This document shows, piece by piece, positions 28,294 to 37,166 of a stretch of 64,000 nt of DNA. The DNA comes from an uncultured Roseobacter sp. (GTDB taxonomy: Bacteria; Pseudomonadota; Alphaproteobacteria; Rhodobacterales; Rhodobacteraceae). Within the stretch, counting starts at the first letter, position 1. Each line of letters begins with the position of its first letter. The position numbers were made by a program, and so were the translations under genes. The stretch is taken from positions 434,001-498,000 of the forward strand of contig NZ_CANLXG010000003.1 in NCBI RefSeq assembly GCF_947495025.1. The letters run 5' to 3'. The notes under the pieces were generated by a model, which worked only from the letters and a program-made list of their open reading frames with translations, had not been told where the DNA came from and searched no databases.

Positions 28294-29523
28294 TCAGATC
28301 TTCTGCTGCGTGTATCTGCGCAACTCGGCACGGGCCACCTGGCGACGGTGTACCGCATCCGGTCCGTCTGCGAACCGCAGCGCGCGTTGCCAGGTCCACG
28401 CCATGGCCAGCGGCGTGTCCTGACTGATCCCCTGCCCGCCGTGCATCTGCATCGCCTCATCAATGACTTTGAGCGCCATGCGTGGCGCGACCACCTTGAT
28501 CTGGCTGATCCAGGGGGCCGCAGCGCGAGCATCGCCCTGATCCATCATCCAGGCGGCTTTCAGGCACAGCATCCGCGCCATCTCGATCTCCATCCGGGCC
28601 TCGGCGATAATGTCGAAATTCGCGCCCAGATGCACCAGCGGCTTGCCAAAAGCCTCTTTCTGAAGCGAGCGCCGGCACATCAGTTCAAGCGCCGCCTCGG
28701 CCTGACCGACAGAGCGCATGCAGTGGTGAATACGGCCTGGCCCAAGACGCCCCTGGGCAATTTCAAATCCGCGCCCCTCGCCCAGCAGCAAGTCCTTTGC
28801 GGGAACACGCACATCTGTAAACCTGATGTGCATGTGTCCGTGTGGTGCATCATCATGCCCAAACACCAGCATCGGACGCAGGATCTCAATACCCGGCGTT
28901 TTTGCGTCGACGACAATCATTGAATGACGCTGGTGTTTGGGCGCGTCATCGTCGCCGGTCTGCACCATCACAATGTACACCGCACAGCGCGGATCACCCG
29001 CACCACTTGCCCAGTATTTTTCGCCGTTCAGCACGTAATCGTCTCCGTCCCGCACACAGGACATCGCAATGTTCGTGGCGTCAGAACTCGCCACGTCGGG
29101 CTCTGTCATCAGATAGGCAGACCGGATTTCTCCTTCGAGCAGTCGCGCAAGCCAGCGCTCTTTCATCTCCGGCGTGCCATAACGCTCAAAAACTTCCATG
29201 TTGCCGGTGTCCGGGGCTGAGCAGTTGAACACCTCCGCGGCCAGAGGTGTTTTCCCCATTTCTTCGGCAAAATAGGCGTATTCAACTGTACTGAGCCCGA
29301 AACCACGTTCGGAATCTGTCAGCCAGAAGTTCCAAAGACCCTCTGCCTTTGCTTTCGCTTTCAGCCCCTCCAGAATTTCAGACTGCCGGGCGGTATATGC
29401 CCAGCGGTCGCCCGTGCCGACCTCGGCATGGTATTCTGCCTCCAGCGGCATCACCTCATCGCGGATCATCTGTGCCACGCGTTCCAGCAGAGCCCGGTTT
29501 TCCGGTCGCATCCTAAAGTTCAT
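28294..29523 (-). CDS. Acyl-CoA dehydrogenase family protein
   Basis: This flavoenzyme of about 410 residues introduces the alpha-beta double bond in acyl-CoAs. Family phrases include LMTEPDVASSDATNI, KYWASGAGDPRCAVYIVM, GPGRIHHCMRSVGQAEAALELM and MHGGQGISQDTPLAMAWTWQRALRFADG. Its length and motifs resemble the ACAD10/11-like group. ATG 29523 is chosen; GTG 29529, six bases upstream, has better spacing to GGAGG and may be the true start. It diverges from an APH-like kinase gene, its usual partner. Confidence 0.9.
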   Translation of the reverse strand: MNFRMRPENRALLERVAQMIRDEVMPLEAEYHAEVGTGDRWAYTARQSEILEGLKAKAKAEGLWNFWLTDSERGFGLSTVEYAYFAEEMGKTPLAAEVFNCSAPDTGNMEVFERYGTPEMKERWLARLLEGEIRSAYLMTEPDVASSDATNIAMSCVRDGDDYVLNGEKYWASGAGDPRCAVYIVMVQTGDDDAPKHQRHSMIVVDAKTPGIEILRPMLVFGHDDAPHGHMHIRFTDVRVPAKDLLLGEGRGFEIAQGRLGPGRIHHCMRSVGQAEAALELMCRRSLQKEAFGKPLVHLGANFDIIAEARMEIEMARMLCLKAAWMMDQGDARAAAPWISQIKVVAPRMALKVIDEAMQMHGGQGISQDTPLAMAWTWQRALRFADGPDAVHRRQVARAELRRYTQQKI

Positions 29524-29624
29524 ATCCACTGCATTTCCTCCCGCGCGCATGACGGGGCTTTCCCCGCGCCGCCAGACTTGCTTAGATCGCACGGACTTGT
29601 CCATGGGCCGGAAGGGAAAACACG

Positions 29625-30662
29625 ATGCACAGTTTTGACCGGTCTGATCTGGAACGCTGCCTGCAGGAAAACGTCGGGGGATTCTCCACCCTCGATGACA
29701 TTACAAAATTCTCTGACGGTCAGTCCAATCCGACATACAGGGTGCTCAGCGGGTCAGAAGCTTATGTACTGCGCGCCAAACCGCCCGGCAAACTGCTGAA
29801 ATCGGCGCATGCAGTCGACCGGGAATACCGGGTCATGCAGGCACTGGCCAGGACAGGAGTACCCGTGCCAAAGGTGTTCTTTCTCTCTGGCGAAGAAAGC
29901 CCGCTGGGCACGCAGTTTATGGTGATGGAGCTGATTGAGGGGCGGATCTTCTGGGACCCGGCCCTGCCCGATCAGGAACGCGGCGCGCGACGTCGTATCT
30001 ATAATGCCATGAACGCGACCCTGGCGCGGCTGCACCGTGTCGACCCCGGTGCAGTGGGCCTTTCCGACTTCGGCAGGCCGGGCAACTATTTCGAACGCCA
30101 GGTCGCACGCTGGTCCCGGCAGTATCGCGACAGCGCCACTGACCCACTGCCTGATGCCGACTGGCTGATGGCCTGGCTGGATGATCACATGGTGCCGGAT
30201 GATGGCGAAAACAGCATCGTGCACGGCGATTACCGTATTGATAACATTATCTTTCACCCGGACCGCGAGGAAATCGCGGCAGTGCTCGACTGGGAACTGA
30301 GCACCCTGGGGCATCCACTGGCGGACCTGGCGTATCAGTCCATGCACTGGCGCCTGCCCTATGAGGGCGATTTCCGTGGCCTCGGCAGTGTCGACCGTCA
30401 CGACGCGGGCCTGCCGGATGAGGACGAATACGTGGCAAGTTACTGCGAACGGCGGGGGATTGACCGGCCCCGCAACTGGGCTTTCTACCTCGTCTTCTCT
30501 TATTTCCGCCTGCTTGCGATCCTGCAGGGCGTCTACCGGCGCGGCCTTGAGGGCAATGCCTCCAACCCAGGCGACAGCCACCGCTGGCGAGCAATTATCG
30601 AAATGCTGGCGCGAGACGCCCGTGCCCTGGCTCAGAAAGGTGAGCGTTATGAAGACCATTGA
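29625..30662 (+). CDS. Phosphotransferase family protein (APH fold, ACAD10/11-associated)
   Basis: This 345-residue protein of the aminoglycoside-phosphotransferase fold has an N-terminal lobe with FSDGQSNPTYRV and VLRAKPPG (ATP lysine), the Brenner catalytic motif IVHGDYRIDNIIF, and the metal-binding VLDWELSTLGHPLADLAY. In mammals the equivalent kinase domain is fused to ACAD10/ACAD11 and phosphorylates 4-hydroxyacyl-CoAs; the divergent acyl-CoA dehydrogenase supports that role here. It overlaps the next gene by 14 bases. Confidence 0.9.
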   Translation: MHSFDRSDLERCLQENVGGFSTLDDITKFSDGQSNPTYRVLSGSEAYVLRAKPPGKLLKSAHAVDREYRVMQALARTGVPVPKVFFLSGEESPLGTQFMVMELIEGRIFWDPALPDQERGARRRIYNAMNATLARLHRVDPGAVGLSDFGRPGNYFERQVARWSRQYRDSATDPLPDADWLMAWLDDHMVPDDGENSIVHGDYRIDNIIFHPDREEIAAVLDWELSTLGHPLADLAYQSMHWRLPYEGDFRGLGSVDRHDAGLPDEDEYVASYCERRGIDRPRNWAFYLVFSYFRLLAILQGVYRRGLEGNASNPGDSHRWRAIIEMLARDARALAQKGERYEDH

Positions 30663-31260
30663 CTATTTCTACAGCTGCCATTCCGTTTTTGCCTACTTCG
30701 GCGCCTGGAGGCTCGAAGAGATCGCCGCAGAAAAACAGGCCCGGATCATACACCGGCCGTTTGACCTGGACCCGGTGATGCAGGCTGCCGGCAGCACGCC
30801 TTTCCGGGAACGCAGCACCGCCCACCGCGCCTATTTCTTTGGGCGCGAAATCGCCCGCTGGGCTGAATACCGCAACCTGGCGATCACCGGACGCCGGCCG
30901 ACATATCACGACAACCCGCTTGCACCGGGGAACGGGATTATCATTGCCGCACAGAATGCCGGAGGCGATGCCGGGGCGCTCTCACGTGCCATCCTCCAGG
31001 CGCACTGGAAAGATGACGCGGATATGGCCGATCCTGACACGCTCACTGCACTCGCCGAGGGTCTTGGGATGAATGGACGCGACCTGATGGCCGCAGCCAT
31101 GTCGGACGCTGTTCAGGCCGAACACGCAGAAAACACCAGAGCTGCCATCGCTGCGGGAGTGTTCGGATCGCCCACATACTTTGTGGATGGCGACATGTTC
31201 TATGGTCAGGACCGGCTGGAACTGGTCGCCCGCGCACTGGATACCCCTTTTGCCCGCTGA
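30649..31260 (+). CDS. 2-hydroxychromene-2-carboxylate isomerase / DsbA-family kappa-GST-like protein
   Basis: This 203-residue thioredoxin-fold protein of the kappa glutathione transferase group has YFYSCHSVFAYFGAWRLEEI, with a serine where isomerases have their catalytic Ser. It ends with the typical GVFGSPTYFVDGDMFYGQDRLELV. Relatives isomerise naphthalene-pathway intermediates or act on other glutathione adducts, so the true substrate is open. ATG 30649 is preceded by AAAGGTGAG inside the 3' end of the kinase gene. Confidence 0.85.
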   Translation: MKTIDYFYSCHSVFAYFGAWRLEEIAAEKQARIIHRPFDLDPVMQAAGSTPFRERSTAHRAYFFGREIARWAEYRNLAITGRRPTYHDNPLAPGNGIIIAAQNAGGDAGALSRAILQAHWKDDADMADPDTLTALAEGLGMNGRDLMAAAMSDAVQAEHAENTRAAIAAGVFGSPTYFVDGDMFYGQDRLELVARALDTPFAR

Positions 31261-31331
31261 GGCATCACAACGCTTGACCTGGCGCCCAATCGGGTGTTCC
31301 TGAAACCGTCTCAAAACGCAGGCAGGAATAT

Positions 31332-32525
31332 ATGACGGCACAGAACAAAAGTTATGACGTGGTGATCGTCGGGGGGGGTATGTACGGTGCCTCCGTGTCG
31401 TGGTGGCTCAGCCAGACACCCGGGTTCAGCGGCCGTATCCTGGTGGTTGAGCGTGATCCGACTTATGAGAATGCGGCCACGAGCCATACCAACAGCTGTA
31501 TGCGCCAGCAGTTTTCCAATCCTGTGAACATCGCGATTTCGCGTTTCTGTGCAGAATTTGTGCGCAACTTCCGCGACTATATGGGGGGCGATCCGGATGT
31601 GCCGGAACTGGCAATGCACTGTTTCGGCTACCTTTATCTCGCCGACACGCCCGCCTTTGCAGAGACCCTGCAGGAAAGCCAGAATATCCAGGCCGGTCTC
31701 GGCGCCGCCACGCAGTTCATGACCCGCGATGAGATCGCGGCAGCCTGGCCATTCTACCAGCTCGATGACATCGTTGGCGGCAACTACAACGCCGTGGACG
31801 AAGGTTATTTCGACGGTGGTACCATGTTCGACTGGTTCCGGCGGATGGGTGCCCGCAACGGCGTCGAATATATCCATGACGAGGTCGTATCGCTGCAAAA
31901 GAATGCAGGCCGTATCGACAGTGTCACCCTGAAATCCGGGGCTGTGATCAGCTGCGGCGTTCTGGTGAATGCCGCTGGGACACGCGGTGTCAGGGTCGCC
32001 GAAATGGCAGGTATCCAGGTCCCGGTCGAGCCACGCAAACGCTACACCTATATTTTTGACGCAGCTGAACCGCTGGAAAAGGATCTGCCACTGACGATCG
32101 ATCCCTCGGGCGTGCATTTCCGCACCGACGGGCGGTATTACATGGCGGGCGGTCATGCGGATGAGGATCCGGCCGTTGATCAGGACGACTTCGTGGCCGA
32201 TCACGGTCTGTGGGAGGAGAAATTCTGGCCCATCATCGCCACCCGCGTTCCGGCTTTCGAGCGGGTGCGGGTGATCAATATGTGGGTCGGCCACTACGAC
32301 TTTAACACGCTCGACCAGAACGCAATTGTCGGGGCTTCTCCGGAAGTCAGCAACTTTATGTTCCTGAATGGCTTTTCCGGCCACGGTCTGCAACAGGCAC
32401 CGGCACTTGGCCGGGGGCTGGCCGAACTGATCACAAACGGTGCATACAGCAGCATCGACCTTTCGGCCTTTGGCGCAGGCCGCATACTCGCAGGAGAAAA
32501 ATTCCTGGAAAAAGCGGTGATCTGA
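31332..32525 (+). CDS. FAD-dependent oxidoreductase of the DAO / sarcosine oxidase beta type
   Basis: This 397-residue protein has the N-terminal dinucleotide motif VVIVGGGMYGASVSWWL and the glycine/D-amino-acid oxidase layout, closing with VGHYDFNTLDQNAIVGASPEVSNFMFLNGFSGHGLQQAPALGRGLAELI. It should oxidise a secondary or primary amine, or a related C-N substrate, with FAD. It opens a plus-strand cluster with a uronate dehydrogenase-like and an N-formylglutamate amidohydrolase-like gene. The gap to the next gene is 20 bases. Confidence 0.88.
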   Translation: MTAQNKSYDVVIVGGGMYGASVSWWLSQTPGFSGRILVVERDPTYENAATSHTNSCMRQQFSNPVNIAISRFCAEFVRNFRDYMGGDPDVPELAMHCFGYLYLADTPAFAETLQESQNIQAGLGAATQFMTRDEIAAAWPFYQLDDIVGGNYNAVDEGYFDGGTMFDWFRRMGARNGVEYIHDEVVSLQKNAGRIDSVTLKSGAVISCGVLVNAAGTRGVRVAEMAGIQVPVEPRKRYTYIFDAAEPLEKDLPLTIDPSGVHFRTDGRYYMAGGHADEDPAVDQDDFVADHGLWEEKFWPIIATRVPAFERVRVINMWVGHYDFNTLDQNAIVGASPEVSNFMFLNGFSGHGLQQAPALGRGLAELITNGAYSSIDLSAFGAGRILAGEKFLEKAVI

Positions 32526-32545
32526 TAAATGAACAGGAGTATCAC

Positions 32546-33379
32546 ATGAAAATCGTCCTAACAGGTGCCGCAGGCCGGCTCGGCTCTTACCTGCGCGAGC
32601 CGCTGGCGGCTATGTGCGACACCCTGGTCAGCACGGACATCGCCGACGAAATCGGCACGCTGTATCCCGGAGAGACCTACGTAAAAGCTGATCTCGCCTC
32701 TTATGACCAGATTGCCGCCGTGGTTGAGGGTGCGGATATGGTTGTGCATTTTGGTGCCATCGTGGACGAAAAACCTTTCGAAGAGATGCTCGGCCCCAAT
32801 TTTGTCGGCTCCTACAACATCTGGGAAGCCGGCTATCAGACCGGTGTCCGCAGGATTGTCTATGCCTCGTCCATCCACGCGGTCGGCATGTATCCAAAGG
32901 CAGAATGCATCGATACGGAAGTGCCGCACCGGCCCGATACCTTTTACGGGCTCGCCAAATGCTTCACCGAGGATCTGGGACGTATGTACTGGGACAAACG
33001 CGGGATGGAGTCTGTCCATCTGCGTATTCTCAGCTGCACCACGGTTGGCAATGCCCGGGCGCTTGGCTCCTGGCTGAGTTATGACGACCTGATCCAGCTG
33101 GTAACCCGCGCTGTGGATACACCGTCGACAGGCTTTGCCGTCATTTATGGCGTATCGGACAATGACCGCCGCCCCGTGGACAATGCGCGGGCATCCTTTC
33201 TCGGCTACCGGCCCAAAGACAACGCAGAACAGTTTGCTGCGGAAATACTTGCAAAGGAACCGCCTGCCGATCTCTCGGATCCCGGCCAGATGTGCCACGG
33301 TGGCCCCTTTGCCAAATTTGATCTCGGTCAGAGCGCTCTTTCTGTGATGAATATCGACACAACCAAAAAAGACACCTGA
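32546..33379 (+). CDS. NAD-dependent sugar dehydrogenase/epimerase, uronate dehydrogenase-like
   Basis: This 277-residue extended short-chain dehydrogenase has the NAD motif TGAAGRLGSYL at the N-terminus and the catalytic YGLAK (Tyr-x3-Lys). The stretch PFEEMLGPNFVGSYNIWEAG, the YASSIHAVGMYP segment and the GYRPKDNAEQF end closely follow bacterial uronate dehydrogenases, which oxidise galacturonate or glucuronate to the lactone. The substrate may differ given the neighbours. A good ribosome binding site (AGGAG) precedes the ATG. Confidence 0.82.
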   Translation: MKIVLTGAAGRLGSYLREPLAAMCDTLVSTDIADEIGTLYPGETYVKADLASYDQIAAVVEGADMVVHFGAIVDEKPFEEMLGPNFVGSYNIWEAGYQTGVRRIVYASSIHAVGMYPKAECIDTEVPHRPDTFYGLAKCFTEDLGRMYWDKRGMESVHLRILSCTTVGNARALGSWLSYDDLIQLVTRAVDTPSTGFAVIYGVSDNDRRPVDNARASFLGYRPKDNAEQFAAEILAKEPPADLSDPGQMCHGGPFAKFDLGQSALSVMNIDTTKKDT

Positions 33380-33421
33380 CGCCCCGCACCACCGCAACAA
33401 CAGAACACAGGAGCACGCGCC

Positions 33422-34210
33422 TTGCCGGTAGATGTCACACCCGGAGACAGCCCGCTGATCCTGGCGTTTCCACACAGTTGCTCGGTGGTGCCCGAAATCT
33501 ATCGCAGGCGACTGAACCCGAACGGGCAGGCCCTGCGTGATACCGACTGGCACGTCGACCGGCTCTACAGTGGTCTGGCACCGGGCGCGACAACGGTGCG
33601 GGCCAATTTTCACCGGTACGTTTCTGATGCCAACCGCGATCCCTCCGGCCAGCCCCTTTATCCGGGGCAGCACAACACCGGCCTCGTGCCGCTGACGGAT
33701 TTCGACGGTCAGCGGATCTGGGACGATCCGCCCACACCGCGCGAAATGGCGACACTCAGGTCCGCCTATCATGTGCCCTATCACGCAGCCCTCAGTCTGC
33801 AGATTGCGCGGGTACAGTCGCAGTATGGCTTTGCCGTGCTCTGGGACTGTCATTCGATCCGATCACATATCCCAAAGCTGTTCACCGGTCTGCTGCCCGA
33901 CTTCAACATTGGCACGGCCAGCGGCGCATCCTGCGACAAAAAGCTGACCGCGCGCATAGAAGCGTTGTGCCGCGCACATGGTCACTACACCGTGGTGGTG
34001 GACGGCCGGTTCAAAGGAGGCTGGACCACCCGCCGCTATGGCAATCCTGCCCGGCGCGTGCATGCTGTTCAGATGGAAATCGCCCAGAGCGCGTATCTCG
34101 CCTCGGAAAATCCACCGTGGACATATGACGAAGGTAAGGCAGAACGGTTACGCGCTGTGCTCGGGGAACTGCTCACCACAGTGACTGGATGGCGCCCCGA
34201 CAGCATTTAA
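33422..34210 (+). CDS. N-formylglutamate amidohydrolase family protein
   Basis: This 262-residue protein starts at TTG (33422), 8-9 bases after AGGAG, with no better start nearby. Family motifs are FPHSCSVVP, RYVSDANRDPSG, the metal-binding WDCHSI and RYGNPARRVHAVQMEI. The best known member, HutG, deformylates N-formylglutamate in histidine breakdown, but no other hut gene is present here. Following an amine-oxidising flavoenzyme and a dehydrogenase, it may release an acid from another N-acyl compound. Confidence 0.85.
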   Translation: MPVDVTPGDSPLILAFPHSCSVVPEIYRRRLNPNGQALRDTDWHVDRLYSGLAPGATTVRANFHRYVSDANRDPSGQPLYPGQHNTGLVPLTDFDGQRIWDDPPTPREMATLRSAYHVPYHAALSLQIARVQSQYGFAVLWDCHSIRSHIPKLFTGLLPDFNIGTASGASCDKKLTARIEALCRAHGHYTVVVDGRFKGGWTTRRYGNPARRVHAVQMEIAQSAYLASENPPWTYDEGKAERLRAVLGELLTTVTGWRPDSI

Positions 34211-34246
34211 ATTCAACGGGCTGCACCGCGTACCTCATGTGATACA

Positions 34247-35515
34247 TCAGGCAGGGATACTTGAGGAAAGCAGGGGTCTGCGCAGGGCTGCGATGTCGCG
34301 GGCCTCCTGTGCGCGGCCAGCGCGAACGAGGCAGGTCAGAAGGCTCTGTTCGACCATATCACGCTGTGCCCGGCTACCACCTATGCGGGCCAGATCTGCC
34401 ATTGCCCGCATCATGGAGCCCGAGGCTTCGGACCAGTCCCCGGCAGCCATGGACCGGTAACCTGCCGCCAGATCAGGCACCAGATCCGCCGCCGGACCGG
34501 CAGGAGCAGTGATAATCTGCTCAAGGGCTGGCGCGTCGCCTGCCATCGCATGCGCGAGCGCTGCGTGGACATCCACAAATGCATTGCCGGTGGCAGGAAA
34601 CGCCTGACGGGCATAGGCACTGACAGCCTGCCATCGCCCGTCATCAACCGCCACGCCGGCCAGCGTTGCGCGATGAAGGATCGACACCGTATCCGTCAGG
34701 ATATTGATCGCCGGACTGGCAGATCCGCTCGCCGGAGCGACAGCTGCATCCACCCGTGTCCACATGCCCTCTGTATCACCCTGCGCCAGCGACCAGAGCG
34801 CGGCGTGCCAGTAGAGATGAGAATAGAGAATTCCATCGTTTTCATAACCTTGCAGCCAACTGTTCAGATAAGTCAGCCCCTGATCTGTCGCACCGGCCTC
34901 GTACCAGATGTGGCTGCGGACGTGCACGCCGTGTGCATTTTCCGGCTTCTGTGCCAGCGACCGGTCGATCATCTGGTCGGCCTTTTCGATGTTTCCGGTT
35001 TCGCAGAGGGCAAAAGCATACTGGCTGGTCATCCACCAGTCAGCGCCATAGTGCGGCAATAATCCGGCGGTAAAGGCCAGAATTTCTGCCTCGCGACCGG
35101 GCTTGCCGGAAAAACCGATCAGCCCGAACACCGACGAACACGTCTGCGCCACAAGCGCGTCCCGCGGCCAGGCATCAGTATGCGCCCTGATGGCCCGGTA
35201 TGCCTGCGGCCCCTGTCCCCGCAGCAGAAGCCCGAAGGCGTTGATATGGCTTGCTTCCCGGTCTGTTGTCCCACTGCTCAGCGCCTCAGCGCGCTCCAGA
35301 GCTGCAAGCGCCGCCGCGCCCTGCCCGAGGGCGTGATGCGCCCGTCCCAGCCCCATCCAGCCCAGTGCAAAGCCCGGGTCCTCCCGGGTGACCGCGTCAA
35401 AAGCCTCAACCATGCCCGACTGCCCCGCCAGCATCACGCTGGTGGCATGCGCGTAAGCCTCTGCAGCCCGTGCCGACGCTGTCGTTATCCGGTTATCATA
35501 GCCGTCTTTCTGCAT
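34247..35515 (-). CDS. Tetratricopeptide repeat protein, TTC38/StaR-like
   Basis: This 422-residue, all-helical protein has TPR-like repeats through its length (for example FALGWMGLGRAHHALGQGAAALAALERAEAL and DWWMTSQYAFALCETGNIEKADQMI) and the HGVHVRSHIWYEAG phrase seen in the TTC38/StaR-like group. It has no signal peptide. The function is unknown. The start is ATG 35515 after GGGAGGG. It ends 36 bases from the convergent amidohydrolase gene. Confidence 0.8.
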   Translation of the reverse strand: MQKDGYDNRITTASARAAEAYAHATSVMLAGQSGMVEAFDAVTREDPGFALGWMGLGRAHHALGQGAAALAALERAEALSSGTTDREASHINAFGLLLRGQGPQAYRAIRAHTDAWPRDALVAQTCSSVFGLIGFSGKPGREAEILAFTAGLLPHYGADWWMTSQYAFALCETGNIEKADQMIDRSLAQKPENAHGVHVRSHIWYEAGATDQGLTYLNSWLQGYENDGILYSHLYWHAALWSLAQGDTEGMWTRVDAAVAPASGSASPAINILTDTVSILHRATLAGVAVDDGRWQAVSAYARQAFPATGNAFVDVHAALAHAMAGDAPALEQIITAPAGPAADLVPDLAAGYRSMAAGDWSEASGSMMRAMADLARIGGSRAQRDMVEQSLLTCLVRAGRAQEARDIAALRRPLLSSSIPA

Positions 35516-35574
35516 CGGTCCCTCCCTAAGGTCCGGAATGAGACTGTGGCCGTGCTGCCGGGGCGTCAAGAGGA

Positions 35575-36945
35575 TTATGGACGGTCTGTTTCTTCGCGGA
35601 ACCGGGGCAGCGCAAATCTCCAGAAGCGGAGGGAAAGCAGCACAGCTGCCATTCCGAGGCCCGCTACAAGCCCCAGCCAGACGCCGACACCGCCCCAGCC
35701 AAAGTAAAATCCGAAAAGGTAGGAACAGGGGATACCGAGCAACCAGTAACTTACTGCCGCCAGGATCATGGGCACTCGTGTGTCCTGAATGCCCCGCAGA
35801 AGCCCCAGCGCGATCACCTGCGCCCCGTCCACCAGCTGGAAAAATGCAGCTGTAATCAGCAGCAGTGTCCCGATCTGCAGGATTGCATCACGCTGCGGTT
35901 CGTCACGCTGCATAAACAGCGACAAAAGCGGTTCGGGCAGGGTCAGAAAGATCACAATCGTCAGTGACGCCGTGATCAGGGACAGCGCAGTCACCGTCAG
36001 AGCACCGCGCCGCATATGCGCGGGGTCGCGCCGACCGAGCGCGTTGCCCGCCCGGATCGTGGCCACGTTACTCAGCCCCACGTGCAGCATAAACGTGACA
36101 GCCGACAGCTGCACCGCAATGCCATGTGCCGCAAGCGGAACGGTTCCGATCCAGCCCATCATTGTCGCAGAAGCCGCGAACAACCCGGTCTCTGACAGGT
36201 TTGTCAGCCCGATGGGCCAGCCCAGCCGGAAAACCCGGCCCATCATCTGAGGATCTGCTTTCCAGAACCTTCTGAAAAGCGCGTGCTCCGGCAACGCGAT
36301 CTGCACATAGATAACTACGCCGGCCAGTGACACCAGATGGCTGAGTACAGATGCGATCGCAGCCCCCGCGATCCCCAGTTCAGGTGCGCCCCAGTTTCCG
36401 AAAATCAGGGCATAGTTCGCCACACCATTCGCCACGGCGCTCAGCACTGTAATCCAGAGCACAATCTGCGTACGCTCAAGCGCCGCGAGGTAGGATTTGA
36501 GCACCATGACCAGCAGAGCAGGGAAAACACCCAGGCCCGCGATGCGCAGATAGGCGCCTGCGTCGGCGGCAACACCTGCGCTCTGACCGGTCCAGAGCAG
36601 CAACTGTTCAGCTGTGATCATCAGCGGAAGAGCCAGAAGTGCAAACCCGATGCTCAGCCACAGCCCCATACGCGTCGCGCGGCGCACCTGCGTCTGATCG
36701 TCTTCTGCGACAAACGACGCCACCAGCGGCATCACTGCCCAGGCAAACCCTGAGCCGAAAATGAACAGGGTAAAAAAGAACGTCGAGCCCAGCGTCACCG
36801 CCGCAAGCGCCTCAATACCGTACCATCCAAGCATGACCGTATCGGTCACGCTGATAGCCATCTGAGCCAGATGCCCACCCACCAACGGCAGGCCCAGCCG
36901 CAGCACCGCCCGGCTGTGATCAGGGTATGTCATCTGTCTGGCCAT
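35575..36945 (-). CDS. MATE family efflux transporter (NorM-like)
   Basis: This 456-residue, 12-helix protein has the NorM-type phrases LGLPLVGGHLAQMAISVTDT, GYGIEALAA-like WYGIEALAAVTLG and GIQDTRVPMILAAVSYW. NorM-like members expel cationic compounds using sodium or proton gradients. It is a different subfamily from the MATE gene at 4161-5552. ATG 36945 is chosen; ATG 36933 is the only close alternative. The preceding TPR gene start is about 60 bases downstream of its stop. Confidence 0.9.
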   Translation of the reverse strand: MARQMTYPDHSRAVLRLGLPLVGGHLAQMAISVTDTVMLGWYGIEALAAVTLGSTFFFTLFIFGSGFAWAVMPLVASFVAEDDQTQVRRATRMGLWLSIGFALLALPLMITAEQLLLWTGQSAGVAADAGAYLRIAGLGVFPALLVMVLKSYLAALERTQIVLWITVLSAVANGVANYALIFGNWGAPELGIAGAAIASVLSHLVSLAGVVIYVQIALPEHALFRRFWKADPQMMGRVFRLGWPIGLTNLSETGLFAASATMMGWIGTVPLAAHGIAVQLSAVTFMLHVGLSNVATIRAGNALGRRDPAHMRRGALTVTALSLITASLTIVIFLTLPEPLLSLFMQRDEPQRDAILQIGTLLLITAAFFQLVDGAQVIALGLLRGIQDTRVPMILAAVSYWLLGIPCSYLFGFYFGWGGVGVWLGLVAGLGMAAVLLSLRFWRFALPRFREETDRP

Positions 36946-37050
36946 GCCCTGCCTTACGCCTGACAGCGGACAAGGAAAAGGGGGCGCGCTGCCCGTCGCA
37001 AAAAATCTCCGGCGGGCGTCACCGGGCCTGGTCCCGGACGGCGTACCACA

Positions 37051-37081
37051 GGCCGGCCTCGCGTTTCCGGCGAGGCCGGCC
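37051..37081. repeat. Perfect 12-base-pair inverted repeat in the MATE/hydrolase gap
   Basis: GGCCGGCCTCGC (37051-37062) pairs with GCGAGGCCGGCC (37070-37081) around a seven-base loop. No T-run follows on either strand, so it is not a classical terminator. It lies between the divergent MATE and hydrolase genes. Confidence 0.7.
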
Positions 37082-37133
37082 GCATAAGTGCTTGATCTGT
37101 GGCCAGAACCTGTCAATCTGCGGTAGAATTTCG

Positions 37134-37150
37134 GTGCCACCCGGTGGCAC
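37134..37150 (+). promoter_or_regulatory. Palindrome in the leader of the secreted hydrolase gene
   Basis: GTGCCAC, three bases, then GTGGCAC forms a perfect seven-base palindrome 17 bases before the start codon and five bases after a -10-like TAGAAT (37124-37129). It could be an operator at the transcription start or a leader hairpin. No good -35 box is seen. Confidence 0.4.
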
Positions 37151-37166
37151 AAGCGAGGATACCAAG

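Noticed and set aside
32558..33853. A 431-codon minus-strand open frame opposite the dehydrogenase and amidohydrolase genes
   Set aside because: It runs antisense through two genes with intact catalytic motifs on the plus strand.
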